DNA of 64,000 bases from Blastomyces gilchristii SLH14081 (lineage: Eukaryota > Ascomycota > Eurotiomycetes > Onygenales > Ajellomycetaceae). A model generated the notes under the pieces. The model saw only the letters and a program-made list of their open reading frames with translations. It made no database searches and was not told the origin of the DNA. The stretch is taken from positions 5,256,635 to 5,320,634 of the forward strand of contig NW_003101682.1 in assembly GCF_000003855.2 (NCBI RefSeq), in the 5' to 3' direction. The position numbers and the translations under genes are program-made. Shown here in pieces: positions 10,481 through 21,559 of the stretch (its first letter is position 1; each line of letters opens with the position of its first letter).

Positions 10481-13400
10481 AAAATAATGTGAATAGAAAC
10501 TTAAATTGTATTTATTCTTGTCTTCAAATTGCATTTGAATAAAAAGTTGATTTTATACTACTTCAGAAACTGAATTTTGATGCTGAGTAAAATTACATTA
10601 TTTCTCATTCAAGCTACTGCTGCTTTCTATCTCAAAAGTCTGAGATAAAGTCAAGAGTAGTGATCTATGAAAGAAAGAGATCAAGACATCAATTTAATCT
10701 AAGATTTGATATTATATCTGACTCTGATATTCTGGTGAGTGATATTATAGATAAAGAAAATGAGTTTGATACTATACAGCTTATAAATATCTATAATGAA
10801 AAGTCATTGAAGAAAAATAACAATATCTGAACAATTGATAGAGGATTTCTGAATATAACTTCATCAAGAAACTCTATAATTGCAGGAGATTTCAATGCAC
10901 ATTATCTCTGATGAAATTCAGAATGTAAGAGAGTAGTGGGAGCTGATAATCTGATTAAATGAATCTTTGAGCATTTAATAGATTTGGTTAATAAGTCTGA
11001 TCAATAAACATTCTTTAGAAAAGGCATGAAACAGAAGTCTATTATAGATCTAATCTTTATATCACAAAATCTAATGAAAAGAAGACTTGTAAACTGATTT
11101 ATTAATTTAAATAAGACATCAGAATCAGATTATGAGATTATTTAATTTAATATTGAACTGAGTGAAAAACAAATGAGTGAAAATCCTCTTCTCTCTAATC
11201 AGTATAACTTTGAAAAAGCTGATTGAAAAGCAGTTGAAGAAAGCATAAAACTGTTAAAATCTGAAAGACAGAATGAGCTATATTGAAATTCTGGTCAAGA
11301 TATCTCAAATGAAATGCTTGAGAATAGAGTGAAGCTTATTGCATCTATTATTCTAATAAGTGTTAGAGATAATATTTCAAAGAGAAAATCTTCTGAGTAT
11401 TTAAAATCTTGATGAAATGAGAATATCTTATCTAAAAGAAAAGAATTAGCTACTGCTAGAAGAGATTGAAAGAATGATGTAATATCTGATGAAGAGTTCA
11501 AAACTGTCAGAAATGAATATTTTTCAGATATTAAAAGAGTTAAAACAGACTGCTGAAATAAATTTCTTGAAGAAGCACAAGAGAAGAAAGTTTTTAAAGC
11601 TTTTAACTATACTAAAACAAGAAGTGTAGCAAAACTTCCAGCCTTAGAATATGAGTTTCAGAATGAATCATATACAGCAAACTCTTTTAAGGAAAAATGT
11701 CAAGCTTTCATGAGAATTCTCTTTCAGAACTCACCAGATTCAGATTCAGATTCAGAGAAAGAGAATATATCACTTCTCAACTACATTGATGAAAATGACT
11801 GAAAATGGTCTGATCTTATATAAGATGAATTAGAGTCAGCTATCTTCTCAAGTTCTGTTAAAACTGCTGCAGGTCCTGATTCAATTAATCACTTGATTAT
11901 TTAAAATACATATTCCTACTTAAAGAATGAATATTTTGAGCTCTTTTTCAATCTCTTAAAAAATGAATATCATTCTGAATGCTGGAGAGAAGCCACTGAA
12001 GTTATTCTTGCAAAATCTAATAGAAAAACTTCAATTTCTAAGTCATATAGAGTAATATCTCTATTGAACTGTCTAGAAAAGGTTTTAGAAAAGATAATAG
12101 CTACTCAACTATCTTTTATAAGCTCTATAAGTGATTCTCTTTTATTCAGTGAACAAATGAGAGATAGAAAACAGTGTTCTGCAATTGACACTGTTCTCTC
12201 AGTTGTTCATGATATTTAAATAGCAAAGCATGAGAGTCTGGTCTCAACTGCAGTTTTTATTGATATAAAAGAAGTATTTGATCATGTTTCAAAGTCAAAG
12301 TTAATTCAGACATTGAAGATATTAAAACTGTCACTTTCTCTAATAAAATGAGTTAACTGTTTTATATCTAAAAGAATTATACAACTCTTCTTTGATGAAA
12401 TGAAATAAGACAAGACTGAGAGAAAAATAGAAGTATCACAGAGATCTTCAATCTCACTCATGTTATTTATAATATACACTGCATATCTATTCAAAAATAG
12501 AAATATAAGAATAGTGTGATCTCTGAGTTATGTGAATGATATTGATCTAGTCTACAGCTCAAAAACTATTAAAGAGAATTTGAAAGTAATTGAAGAAGCT
12601 GTAAAGAAAATCTTTGTTAGAGCAGATATCAATCAAATTCAATTTAATATGAATAAAACTGAGTTAATTCATTTCTTTTCTAGATTCAATGAGAAAGAAC
12701 TATCTCTAACTCTTTTAAATAGAGAGATTAAACCCAGTGTAAATGTTAAATAATTAGAAGTATGATTAAACTCCAAGTTGAATTTTAAATATCACATATA
12801 ACAAAGAACTGTCAAGGCAGAAAGACTATTGAACAACATAATCAGACTATCAAATACAGAGAGAGGTCTATTCTTTCAGGCTATGAGACAGTTATATATA
12901 GCCTGTATTACATCAGTAGCTGATTATGAAGTTCAAGTCTGATGAAATAATCAAGAGAATTTCACTGAACTCTTTCAAAGTCTGTAAAACAGAGCCTTGA
13001 GAAGAATTCTGAGAGCATTCAAATTATCTTCTATTAAAGCAATGAAAATTGAAGCTTCAATTTCTTCTTCTGCTATTAGATTTGAAAAGGCCTGTATGAA
13101 CTATGCTCTGAGAGTTGTAAAGATGAGCTTAAATCATATAATCAGAGAAAGAGTCTCTTCTTCATTTTCATTAATTAACTCTGGAAATGAACTGAATTGA
13201 AATAGATTTCTTGATTGAAATGAAAATAATTCTTCAAAGAAAATATCTTCTCAACTGTACAGACTATGCTCTCTGATTAAAAATCAATTTTCTTCTTTAA
13301 ATATTGAAAAAGTTGATCATGAGAAGTTATCTCTCTGAAGAGAAAAGCTTGAATCTCTTATAGACTTATAAATAAGTGAACTATTAAAAGAGAAAGAATA

Positions 13401-14382
13401 TGAACAGCATTTGAAGAGAATTTCTACAATCAATATAAAAGACTCTATTCTGATTTATTCAGATGACTCAAAAAATGAGAACTTAAATAGATTAGGTGCA
13501 GACATTGCTTATACTGAAGATAATATCAATTTTATCTCAGATTTCTGAAATCTAGGCTGTGAATGTGAAGTCTTTAATGCTGAACTATTTGCAATAGTGA
13601 AAGCTTTCAAACTCATTGAAATAAAATCTCATAAAAGAGGAAATTGTTTGAAAGAGATATGAATATTCTCTGATAGTCAAGCTGCTTTAAAAAGACTTAG
13701 AAATAGTCAGATTTATAATAGTCAAATGAATCTTGAACTGATCTTAAACTCTGTTTTGAAAATTCAAAAGAGAAGAACATTAAAGCTGATAATTCATCTG
13801 CACTGAGTTCCTGTTCATATAAATATTCATGGCAATGAATTGGCTGATTCAGCTGTAAAAAAGAGTGCAGAATTAAGCAGATCTATTCAAAAAATTATGT
13901 CCTGATCTTTTATAAAGAGAAAAATAAAAGAATCTTGTTTAGACAAGTGAAATGAAAACTGGCAGAAACAAAAGAAAAGTATACATTATTCAAGATTTGA
14001 AATAAAACTGAAGTGGAAATCTTGTTCAATTAAATGTAAAAAGAAAATATTCTCATCTATAATACAGCTGAAACTAGAACATGGCTATTTCAAATCTTAT
14101 ATACAAAGATTTGATGATAGATTTGACTCAATAGAATGCTTATTCTGCAATACAAATGAGAATTCTGAGCATATTGTAATACACTGTGCATTATACAATA
14201 GTCTCAGAGCCAGATTGAAAGAGAAGTATGATCTAAATCAATTAAATATGAGATTCTTATTCTCAACTGAGACAGGAATTAAATACTTAATAGACTTTTC
14301 ATCAGAAACTCAAGCAGCTATAAGAAAATGGCTAAATTCAGAATTATCTGAATATGAAGAGGAGGAAATCAACCAGATATAG
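10480..14382 (+). pseudogene. LINE ORF2: AP-like endonuclease, reverse transcriptase, RNase H, zinc motif
   Basis: One frame stays recognisable for about 1300 codons, and most stops are TGA at Trp positions. Endonuclease: LLQ-K-L near 10560 (family LLQEP, Glu changed to Lys), GDFNAH near 10880, and SDY for SDH. RT: AAGPD near 11865, FIDIKEVFDHV near 12255, and SYVNDIDLVYSS at 12526-12555 (YVDD changed to YVND). RNase H: IYSDDSK near 13450, NAELFAIVKA near 13580, FSDSQAALK near 13670, WVPVHxNIHGNELAD near 13800. The C-terminal CLFCNTNENSEHIVIHC lies near 14140-14190. By my count about 26 Trp positions are TGA and 5 are TGG. Catalytic residues of both enzymes are lost. Confidence 0.88.
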
Positions 14383-14672
14383 TCTGTTAAAACAGCTATA
14401 TACTATCTTTTAATAATTTGTTTTGTTACAGTCTTTCTTTACTTTATCTTTTTCTTACAATTTCTTTCTGTCTATCTATTTAATATGTCTCTCTTTAAGA
14501 CTGTGTTCTCTTTTCCTTTGTCATGATATTGTCAAATGATTTCAAAGTATCAGAAGATGTTAAAATACTGCAATTTGTAAACAGTTTTTGTATTCTGAGC
14601 TGGAATTTTCTGATTTTGCATATCTGAAATTGATGAATGTATAATAGTTAACTTTACAGATATAGGAAAAAC

Positions 14673-14695
14673 CCTGAGAACTAAAAGTTCTCAGG
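14673..14695 (+). other. LINE 3' UTR hairpin
   Basis: A perfect 10-bp stem, CCTGAGAACT and AGTTCTCAGG, with an AAA loop. A second weaker stem (AGATGT/ACATCT) follows before the AAT tail. Hairpins near the 3' end of some LINE RNAs are recognised by their own reverse transcriptase. Such a role here is inference. Confidence 0.7.
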
Positions 14696-14770
14696 TAGAT
14701 GTCATAGTCTGTGACTGCATACATCTATAATTGAAGAATAATAATAATAATAATAATAAAGTGATAGACT

Positions 14771-15257
14771 TATATATAAGTCAGATTACAGAAGAAAAAG
14801 AAATTCAGAGTTAAATTCAACTGTTTACACAAGTTCAATCACAGAGATAATAGAGGATGAAGTATTGAGAATATTTGTGAATGTATCAAACTAAGCTATC
14901 TTAATGTATGAGAATGCTCAGAGATTGAGTAAGATTAGTTTTAATAAGCTGTTTACTGTAGTAGTCTGAGCAGGTGAAGAGAGATAGTATAATATATAAA
15001 ATAGAATTATAAGAGATAAAACCTGCTGAACCTAGTCACTGAATACTGTATTATATAAAGATTATGTAAGAGTAGTGACTAGCAGACAAAGAATAAGCAT
15101 AAGAAAAGAGAAGAGATAATGAATTAATCATCAACTGTAAGAATCAGCTGTAAAAGACAAAATATTATTATATATATCTCATTCATTTTCATATATTATA
15201 TATTGAATCTATTTTCAATGCCATATCATCTGAAAAACATTAAAAATAAAGAAAATC
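14771..15257 (+). other. Ty3-A1 between pol end and accessory region
   Basis: Continuation of Ty3-A1 after the LINE. It is homologous to about 57810-58350 of Ty3-A2. In Ty3-A2 the corresponding stretch is open for 78 codons (57692-57928) and looks like the C-terminus of pol. Here I see no intact frame and no regulatory site I can name. Confidence 0.5.
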
Positions 15258-16844
15258 TCAAAACTTGAGATCTGTAAGAAATTCAAGAATCACAAGCTGC
15301 TCTTGCAATAATACTGTATATATCTTCAATTTCTCTACTGCTCTGTGTACAATATTAATATTATTTATCACAAGATTGACTGAAATGCCAATATAGAAAT
15401 GTGTACATATGTGTGTAGAAAAATTAAAGAAGAGTGTAGAACTCACAGAATCAGAAGCTAGAGTAGAGAGAACAGAGACAGAAGAAATAAAAGAAGAAGA
15501 AGACATAGAACTGAATAAATGATAGAAGTCACTCAGAGCTGAATACTTATAATCTGATATGCACACAACCTTCTCTGCAGAGAAAGAAGAGAAAGTGCTG
15601 AAAGAAGCTTGAGAGTGAGAGAAGATAGTCTCAGCAGCATTGTCATCTTTGAAGATTAAAATAGCCTCTGGCACTGAAGCAACTAAAAACCATTATTAGT
15701 ATATGAAACTGCAAAATCAGAGGTGAGAACATTTACTGAATGAACACCTGCTGATCTTAGAATTGTACATGTAATTACACCACACACAAGGCTTCTCAGA
15801 AAGAGAGAGAGGGATGTGAGAGAATGCAGAGAGAAGAATATAACATGTGAACAGCTCATTCTCACAATGACACTTCAGATAAGACATACAAGTCTCATAT
15901 CTGTGAGTGTAAAAGAGTACAACATCCGTGTTCTCATTTCTCAAAATACAGATATCTTTTGCCTGCACCATGAAGTCAGACAACAGATATCAGAAAATAA
16001 ATCAATACAGATTTATCATCTTAAAGGAATTCATCAGAGCAGATGTCTCTGTGATGTTAAACTTTACAGTCATAAAAAGTTTCTTAATGTCTGTGAACAT
16101 CACAACTTCATGTATGACAAAACTCATAATAATTTCTTCTGGAAAAATCAGTGTCAGAAAGAGAAGAAGAAAAAAGAAAGACTTACAATCTTGACACTAT
16201 TGAGAAGAAGAGTGATTCTCTGATATGAATGAACAATTGTCTCATTATAAATACTTAAAATGAACATAATAATTGACATCTGTAACTGAGCTTCAGATAG
16301 TCATGTTATACACTGTCTTTATACAATAAATTGTTCTAGAGATCAGCAAGAAGGGCGGGAGTGTACACACTGAGAAACATGGTTCATCAAGCCTATACAA
16401 CATCTTCTTGAAATGAGGAGAGCTGGTAACAAAGACAGCAGTGAGAGCAGGAGTAGCAGGAGTAGAGGTCGCGGGAACAGGGGTAGCAGGAGCGGGAGAA
16501 CCAGACACAGAGACAAGTGTAGAAGATTGAGAGAAAGTGACAGAGAAAGAAACAGAGAAGAAAGCAGCGGAGAAAGAAGCAGCAAAAGAGACAGAAGAAG
16601 ATGCAGAAGACTCAGCTATATATAACACAGACAATTTCTTCATTATCATGTTCTTCAAGTTCTCAATCAATGATTTAACATTGAGGTATTCACTATCATC
16701 TACAAACACAGATCTGTCAATATGTAAAGATTCTATGTAAATTAAAATAAACATATCAGTATCTGCATTCATGCAAAACATGATCAGGAAACATGAGCAA
16801 GAAACATAATCAGATACCTGCTGAGAAAAGAAGGTCAAGAGCAT
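15258..16844 (-). pseudogene. Accessory gene antisense to pol in Ty3-A1, with probable intron
   Basis: Function unknown. It lies between integrase and the 3' LTR on the strand opposite to pol. The upstream part (16844 to 16293, 183 open codons) has a Ser/Ala/Pro-rich stretch. A middle part reads open, with Trp as TGA, from about 16170 to 15737. It contains EKPCVWC...SRCSF, a possible zinc site. A 54-nt candidate intron at 15736-15683 (GTAAAT, branch-like ACTAAT, TTAG) joins this in frame to the next exon, which runs from 15682 to 15258. The same protein segments recur in Ty3-A2 (59709-58354). Protein-level conservation supports this strand over the opposing one. Confidence 0.55.
15683..15736 (-). 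other. Candidate spliceosomal intron in the antisense accessory gene
   Basis: 54 nt. On the minus strand it starts GTAAAT, has ATACTAAT at 15702-15695 as branch site, and ends TTTTTAG. Removing it eliminates two TAA stops and one TGA and fuses two open segments in the same frame. The Ty3-A2 copy has lost both the GT and the branch motif, consistent with later decay. Size and signals are typical of fungal introns. Confidence 0.55.
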
Positions 16845-17311
16845 ATAAGAAGATGAAGAAGATATGTCATTTATAGTAGTATATTCTGATAATTGTTAGA
16901 AGATAAACAAGTTCTGATTACATTTCATAATGCATTACACTTACTGCTAATGAACTGTCTGATATGAGTACTATGATAATACTTATTATAAGAATGAGAG
17001 GCCATTGCCAGAAACATGTATAATGTGATAGATAAACAGATATAAGATTTTGAACAGAAGAAGAAGCAGAAATCTTAAAGAAGATAATAATATTCAATAA
17101 TGATAATGATGAAGAAGATGATTAAAGAATGAGAAAAGTTAGTGAATAAGTGATGTAATATAGTGAAAGTTTCTTTATAAGAGTGTATACAGAATACTAA
17201 CTGAATCAGAGATAGACTACATAATCACAAACACTAGTGACACACTAATCTGTATGAAGCTAGAGTATATGTTATAATCACATGAGTGTGACTAAATCTG
17301 ATGAGAGAGAA
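16845..17311 (+). other. Ty3-A1 3' untranslated region and polypurine tract
   Basis: No coding frame. It ends with a purine run GATGAGAGAGAA immediately before the 3' LTR at 17312, the expected primer for plus-strand DNA synthesis. Ty3-A2 has GATAGGAGAGAA at the same place. Confidence 0.6.
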
Positions 17312-17478
17312 TGTGATTTAAAAGAATGTACAACTGCTGAATAATAACACAGCTGCTTCTGAACTTGCTTATAAATGTAAAGAGATCATAGCAGCCATCA
17401 ATTAATTTAGTGTACAGTATATAAGAAGCCAGCGTACGTCTGTAATCATACGCTGGCTCAAGCAACCTTTGAATCACA
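17312..17478 (+). repeat. 3' LTR of Ty3-A1
   Basis: 167 bp, TGTGATTT to GAATCACA. The inner (left) half is more converted than the same part of the 5' LTR, while the outer right end keeps CAGCGTACG and ATACGCTGG. An inverted repeat GCCAGCGTAC / ATACGCTGGC at 17428-17457 folds into a hairpin. Confidence 0.9.
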
Positions 17479-17585
17479 TTATAAGTAATCTTAAGTATAC
17501 AGTTTTTATTTTTCTACAGACTGATATTAATAATGTTTTTCAATCTGTATATATATATACAGTTATAAATTCAGATAATATTAAA
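17479..17585 (+). mobile_element. Copia element, middle piece (integrase core)
   Basis: The short stretch of copia left between Ty3-A1 and Ty3-B1. It begins with the second copy of TTAT and ends with the first copy of TTAAA. It is part of integrase by position: joined to 60688 onward it leads into the QNNVSE motif (family QNGVAE). Confidence 0.75.
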
Positions 17586-17856
17586 TGTGATGAGCTGCGC
17601 CTGATTAATCATATAGACTATTTTATTACACTTCATAGATTTCACTGAAAGCTCTGATTCTCAGTCACTGACTCTCAGTTAAAAAACTTATAAAATTTCT
17701 ATTCTTTCACTCTGAAGCTTCACTGCATACATATATAAATATTCACTTTAATTACTGATTTCTGCACTTTCTGTTTCTTTTCTTCTCTAATGTTTTTCAC
17801 TTTTATATTATAAGATCTATATATTATACTGATCTATTTAGTGTAGACTTCTTACA
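17586..17856 (+). repeat. 5' LTR of Ty3-B1
   Basis: 271 bp, TGTGATGA to CTTACA. The outer end keeps GAGCTGCGCC. A TATATAAAT box is at 17732-17740. It is related to the 331-bp LTRs of Ty3-B2 read in the opposite direction, which have about 60 extra bases in the middle. Confidence 0.9.
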
Positions 17857-19545
17857 CTTGAAAAATATTCATCATCTTCTTATTAGAAATGATTACTCAT
17901 TAAGATATTTGAACATGTAACAATGTGTAAGAAATATAGAAATAATAATCAGTTAAACAGACACTGAGTTTCAGAATAGAAGCTTGCTCATCAGCTGCTC
18001 TGACTCTGCAACAAGATCTTATAAAGAGAATGTCAGTAAAAGACCTGAGAGTTCTAACACCTTAGATGTATGAGATATTCATATAATTACAATTCTTCCG
18101 ATTCCGCAGATAATATAACATTCATTTCTGACTTTAACATCAAGATTCTGGAAGCAGGTGGTCAATCTTGAGAGAATTGAATGAAGATTAGTATGCTTAA
18201 GAAGGGATTAACTTTTAAACTCTTACAGGCTCTTGTAAGTGTAGATAAAGACCAGACTTATGAAGATTTCTGTATACAACTTCAGACATTGAATGACTGT
18301 CTTATCAAGCTTAAGAGTATACAGAACAGCAGTAGAAGATATTACATCTCAATCACTCATACATCTGCACTGAGAAATAACAATAATGATGTAGATGCTA
18401 TGAACTGAGTAGACTCAAATATCTATACATAAGCAAGAGTCTCTGCTGTCTGAGTATACTTCTGAGTTTCTGAGATCACTTCTGAAGAAGTCACTGATCA
18501 ATGTTAATGAGAGATATATATTAATTATAATCAATCAGAACATATCACTTTTAACTGCTGATTAATCTATATGCCTTCTCACTCAAGAGAAAGATCAGTG
18601 TCTTCTTACTTAAAGAATGAATCAGTACCTGTCTGCATTAATCATATTACATTAGAGAAAGATTTGAAAGAGAACTATAAGAATATCTCAATAAAACAGG
18701 AAAAAGATTAGCTTCTATTCAAATTTACAAGCAGAAGCTTGAAGAGATCAGATAATGATAATTTATAGAGAAAATAATAATAAATATAATTCTTATATCT
18801 AGTGTAATAGATAATATATATAATATAAAAGTCATGATAGACAGCAGTCTATATCATTATACAATGATTAAATCTTCAATTGTAAGATATTATAATCTTT
18901 AGTATATTCTCTTATTAAAACTCTGACTGCTCACAAAATTTAATAATTTAAGAGGTATTCACATCTGTTATATAATGAAACTAAACATAGATGTCAGAGA
19001 ATATTAACATGAAGATATCTATGTATATGAAGTTAATAATCTTGACTTATGATCTTATACTAGAACTTGTCTGACTATCTGAACAAGACATCTTATTAAA
19101 TGCTTAAAATAGAAGTTTAATATTCTTTAACAATGATAGAATTTATGAAGATAATATTTATAAGACTATGAATCTTACACAGATCTCTGCTAATACTTAT
19201 AAAATGCTTTAAAAAAGAAGTCATTAGTAAGATTATTAATAAAGTTATTAATAGTAGAATTATATATTAATCTATTTCATCAGTCTGACTAATATTAAAA
19301 AAGCTCTAGAAAAGTTATTCTGTACTATAATAACAGATTCTCACATAAAACTCTCTTAATAATATTATGAATATCTAGATGTCTTCTGATAAGATAATAT
19401 TATAAATATATTCTCTTTACAAGACTCAGAAGTGAATTACAGTATTATGTTAGAAAAGAAGAATAATAAGAACTCTGAGTTATTATAAGACTCTCTTTAT
19501 AATATGTCTTAAGATGAACTTCTTCTTCTTCAGAAGACACTTAAT
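17857..19545 (+). pseudogene. Ty3-B1 gag and protease
   Basis: Gag is recognisable by its match to Ty3-B2: the open stretch 18181-18408 (75 codons) begins MKISMLKKGLTFKLLQ and is the counterpart of 36401-36189. A protease-like segment at about 18826-18900 reads MIDSSLYHYTMIKSS, where the family pattern D-S-G has Gly changed to Ser. The rest is broken by stops. No zinc knuckle with all ligands could be confirmed. Confidence 0.7.
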
Positions 19546-21270
19546 AATCTGTTAAATAAGAAATTTATATATATTAATAACTCTTTCACTGCAACTTCTA
19601 TTCTCTTAACAAAGAAATTAGATGAAGAACTCTGATTCTGTGTAAACTATTAAGATCTGAACAGATTGACAAAGAAAGATTATTATCTCTTATCTCTCAT
19701 TAATGAAATCTTAGCATATATTAGATAAGCTTAATAATTTACAAAGTTAAATATTATCACTGCATTTCATAAGATTCATATTACTGAAGAAGATAAATAG
19801 CTTACAGCATTTCAAACACATTATAATCTCTTTGAATGAGTAGTTATACTCTTTGAACTGACTAATGCTCTTAGTATATTTTAAAAGTATATTAACTGAG
19901 TAGACTGACCGTGTGACCGTGTCTGAAACCAGAACCAGATTTTTTGAAACTTTTATTACCAATTCAACTAATCTCATTACACAGTTTTAACATTAGATAG
20001 TAGTTTCATACTGTCTCAGTGAGACTTACTGTCTACTCTTATCACATTTTCCAAATGAGATAATGATTTTCACTTCTCAATTTAAATTATTTTTATTGCT
20101 TTAAATGACTTTAAATCTCATTTGAGTGTTATCAAAAAGTATTACTTTTTAAAAAATTAAAAATAGTCTAAAAAAAACCTTAAAATGTCTAAAAATAGTA
20201 ACTTTATGCTAAGAATGGAATTAAATGAAATCAAATGAAATCACTTTCTCATTTTTTTCAAGTCATGATTTCATTTTAAGATCTGATATATAGTCACTTT
20301 GCATGTTTTTTTAATGACTAGTCTCAGCGGGATTCACGCCAAGAAATGTATGAGATCAGATCAAATGAGATCAAATATAAAATTCATGATTTCAGCGGCC
20401 AGTCTATAACTGAGCACTTTAAGATTTTCTTAATAAGTTTATATCTATATATCTAGATAACATTCTCATCTTGATCAATGAATTCAGAAAGAAATATCAA
20501 GAACATGTATAGAAAGTATTATAATAATTATGAGAGACAGAACTATTAATATATATTGATAAGTATGATTTCAAAGTCAAGAGTATAAAATATCTAGATT
20601 TTATCATAGAAGCTGATAAGAGAATTTAAATGAATTCTGAGAAGATCTCTGCTATTCTCAAGTGAGAAGCTTTATATACTCTGAAAGATGTATAAAACTT
20701 CATCAGATTTGCCTACTTCTATCAGCAATTTATATAAAACTTATCAGGTATTACAAGATTACTTACAAAACTTATTAAGAAGAATTTAGTATTTCAGTGA
20801 TCAGCAGATGCTGAAGCTGTATTTATATAAAGAAAGAAGATATTCATTAATACCTCTCTACTGATAACATTCAATTCTGATTATAAGACGGTTATTGAAG
20901 TTGATTTCTCTGACTATATTACAGAAGAAGCTATATTACAATATAATAATAATGATGTCTTACAATCATGCATCTTCATATCTAAGAAACTGAGTTCTGC
21001 TGAATGCAATTATGAGATCTACAATAAGAAACTTCTTACAATTATACACTGTCTGAAAGAATAAGACTCTGAACTCTTAAGTATCTTCAAATTTGAGATA
21101 ATCACAGATTATAAGAATCTCAAGCATTTCATAATCATCTGTAAGCTTACTAAATATCAGATATGATAATGTGAGCTATTAAGTCATTTTCATTTCACTA
21201 TACATTATAATCCTAGCAGTCAGAACTCAATGACAGATGCTCTATTATAATAAGAGTAAGATATATCTTT
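19546..21270 (+). pseudogene. Ty3-B1 reverse transcriptase and RNase H, split by MITE M3
   Basis: RT motifs: FCVNYQDLNRLT near 19630, then DYYLLSLINEI, FTKLNIITAFHKIHI near 19740-19790, and FELTNALSIFQ near 19850 (family FGLTNAPATFQ). M3 interrupts at 19901. RT resumes after 20414, with several frame changes. The RNase H/connection end reads ITDYKNLKHFI near 21100 and DALL near 21235. Conserved Asp and Gly positions are changed by G to A. It is homologous to 33830-35100 of Ty3-B2 on the minus strand. Confidence 0.8.
19901..20406 (+). mobile_element. hAT-like MITE, copy M3
   Basis: 506 bp, starting TAGACTGACCG and ending GCGGCCAGTCTA, with duplication TAACTGAG at 19893-19900 and 20407-20414. 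It has the same orientation as M2 and M4. The ends keep GACCGTGTGACCG and CAGCGGGATTCACGCC, while the centre is converted. Confidence 0.93.
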
Positions 21271-21559
21271 TAATATAACAGATATCTGTTGAATAAACTG
21301 AGAATACTGACTCTTAGATTTGAAGATATTAGTCGATTAAGATAAAATAACTTATGATATTATATATACTTCTCTGATTAAAGTACTCTCTCTTCAAACT
21401 GTCCCTGATACTGATATCAATATCTCAACTTCTCTCATACTGAATAAACTGTGATATATAACAGTCTGAGCTAATAAACTTCTTCAGACTCTTATTAAAG
21501 CAGTATAATAAGAAGTATCTCAATTTTCTTCAGAACTACATATAAAGACTGACATCTCA

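Larger units (their letters stand above)
9720..14757 (+). mobile_element. LINE (non-LTR retrotransposon) with tRNA-like 5' end and (AAT)n tail
   Basis: 5038 bp, flanked by a perfect 13-bp target duplication AAAGTGATAGACT at 9707-9719 and 14758-14770. The uninterrupted paralogous site is in Ty3-A2 at about 57792-57810. Layout: tRNA-like sequence (9720-9800), an untranslated leader of about 700 bp that is lightly mutated, then one long reading frame for endonuclease, reverse transcriptase, RNase H and a CCHC-like zinc motif (about 10480-14382), a 3' UTR with a 10-bp hairpin, and an AAT tail. The endonuclease type, RNase H and C-terminal Cys/His motif resemble the Tad1 and related fungal clades. 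No separate ORF1 was found. Confidence 0.93.
3691..17478 (+). mobile_element. Ty3/gypsy element Ty3-A1, full length with nested LINE and MITE
   Basis: Bounded by 167-bp LTRs at 3691-3857 and 17312-17478 with a 4-bp target duplication TTAT (3687-3690, 17479-17482). It is inserted in the copia integrase. Order on the + strand: gag, protease, reverse transcriptase, RNase H, integrase, then an antisense accessory region and a purine tract (17299-17311) before the 3' LTR. It hosts MITE M2 in integrase and a complete LINE near the pol 3' end. Without these it is 8245 bp, against 8248 bp for Ty3-A2. The domain order RT-RH-INT places it in Ty3/gypsy. No chromodomain was seen. Confidence 0.92.

Noticed and set aside
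10480..14382. A genetic code with TGA read as tryptophan (mitochondrial or alternative)
   Set aside because: TGG also occurs at Trp positions and TAA/TAG replace Gln in the same frames. The pattern is explained by C to T mutation, which also alters catalytic residues.
16413..16740. Arg/Ser/Glu-rich + strand frames resembling SR or basic proteins
   Set aside because: They are the complement of the Ser/Pro/Ala-rich antisense accessory frame; the + frame is not kept in the Ty3-A2 copy.
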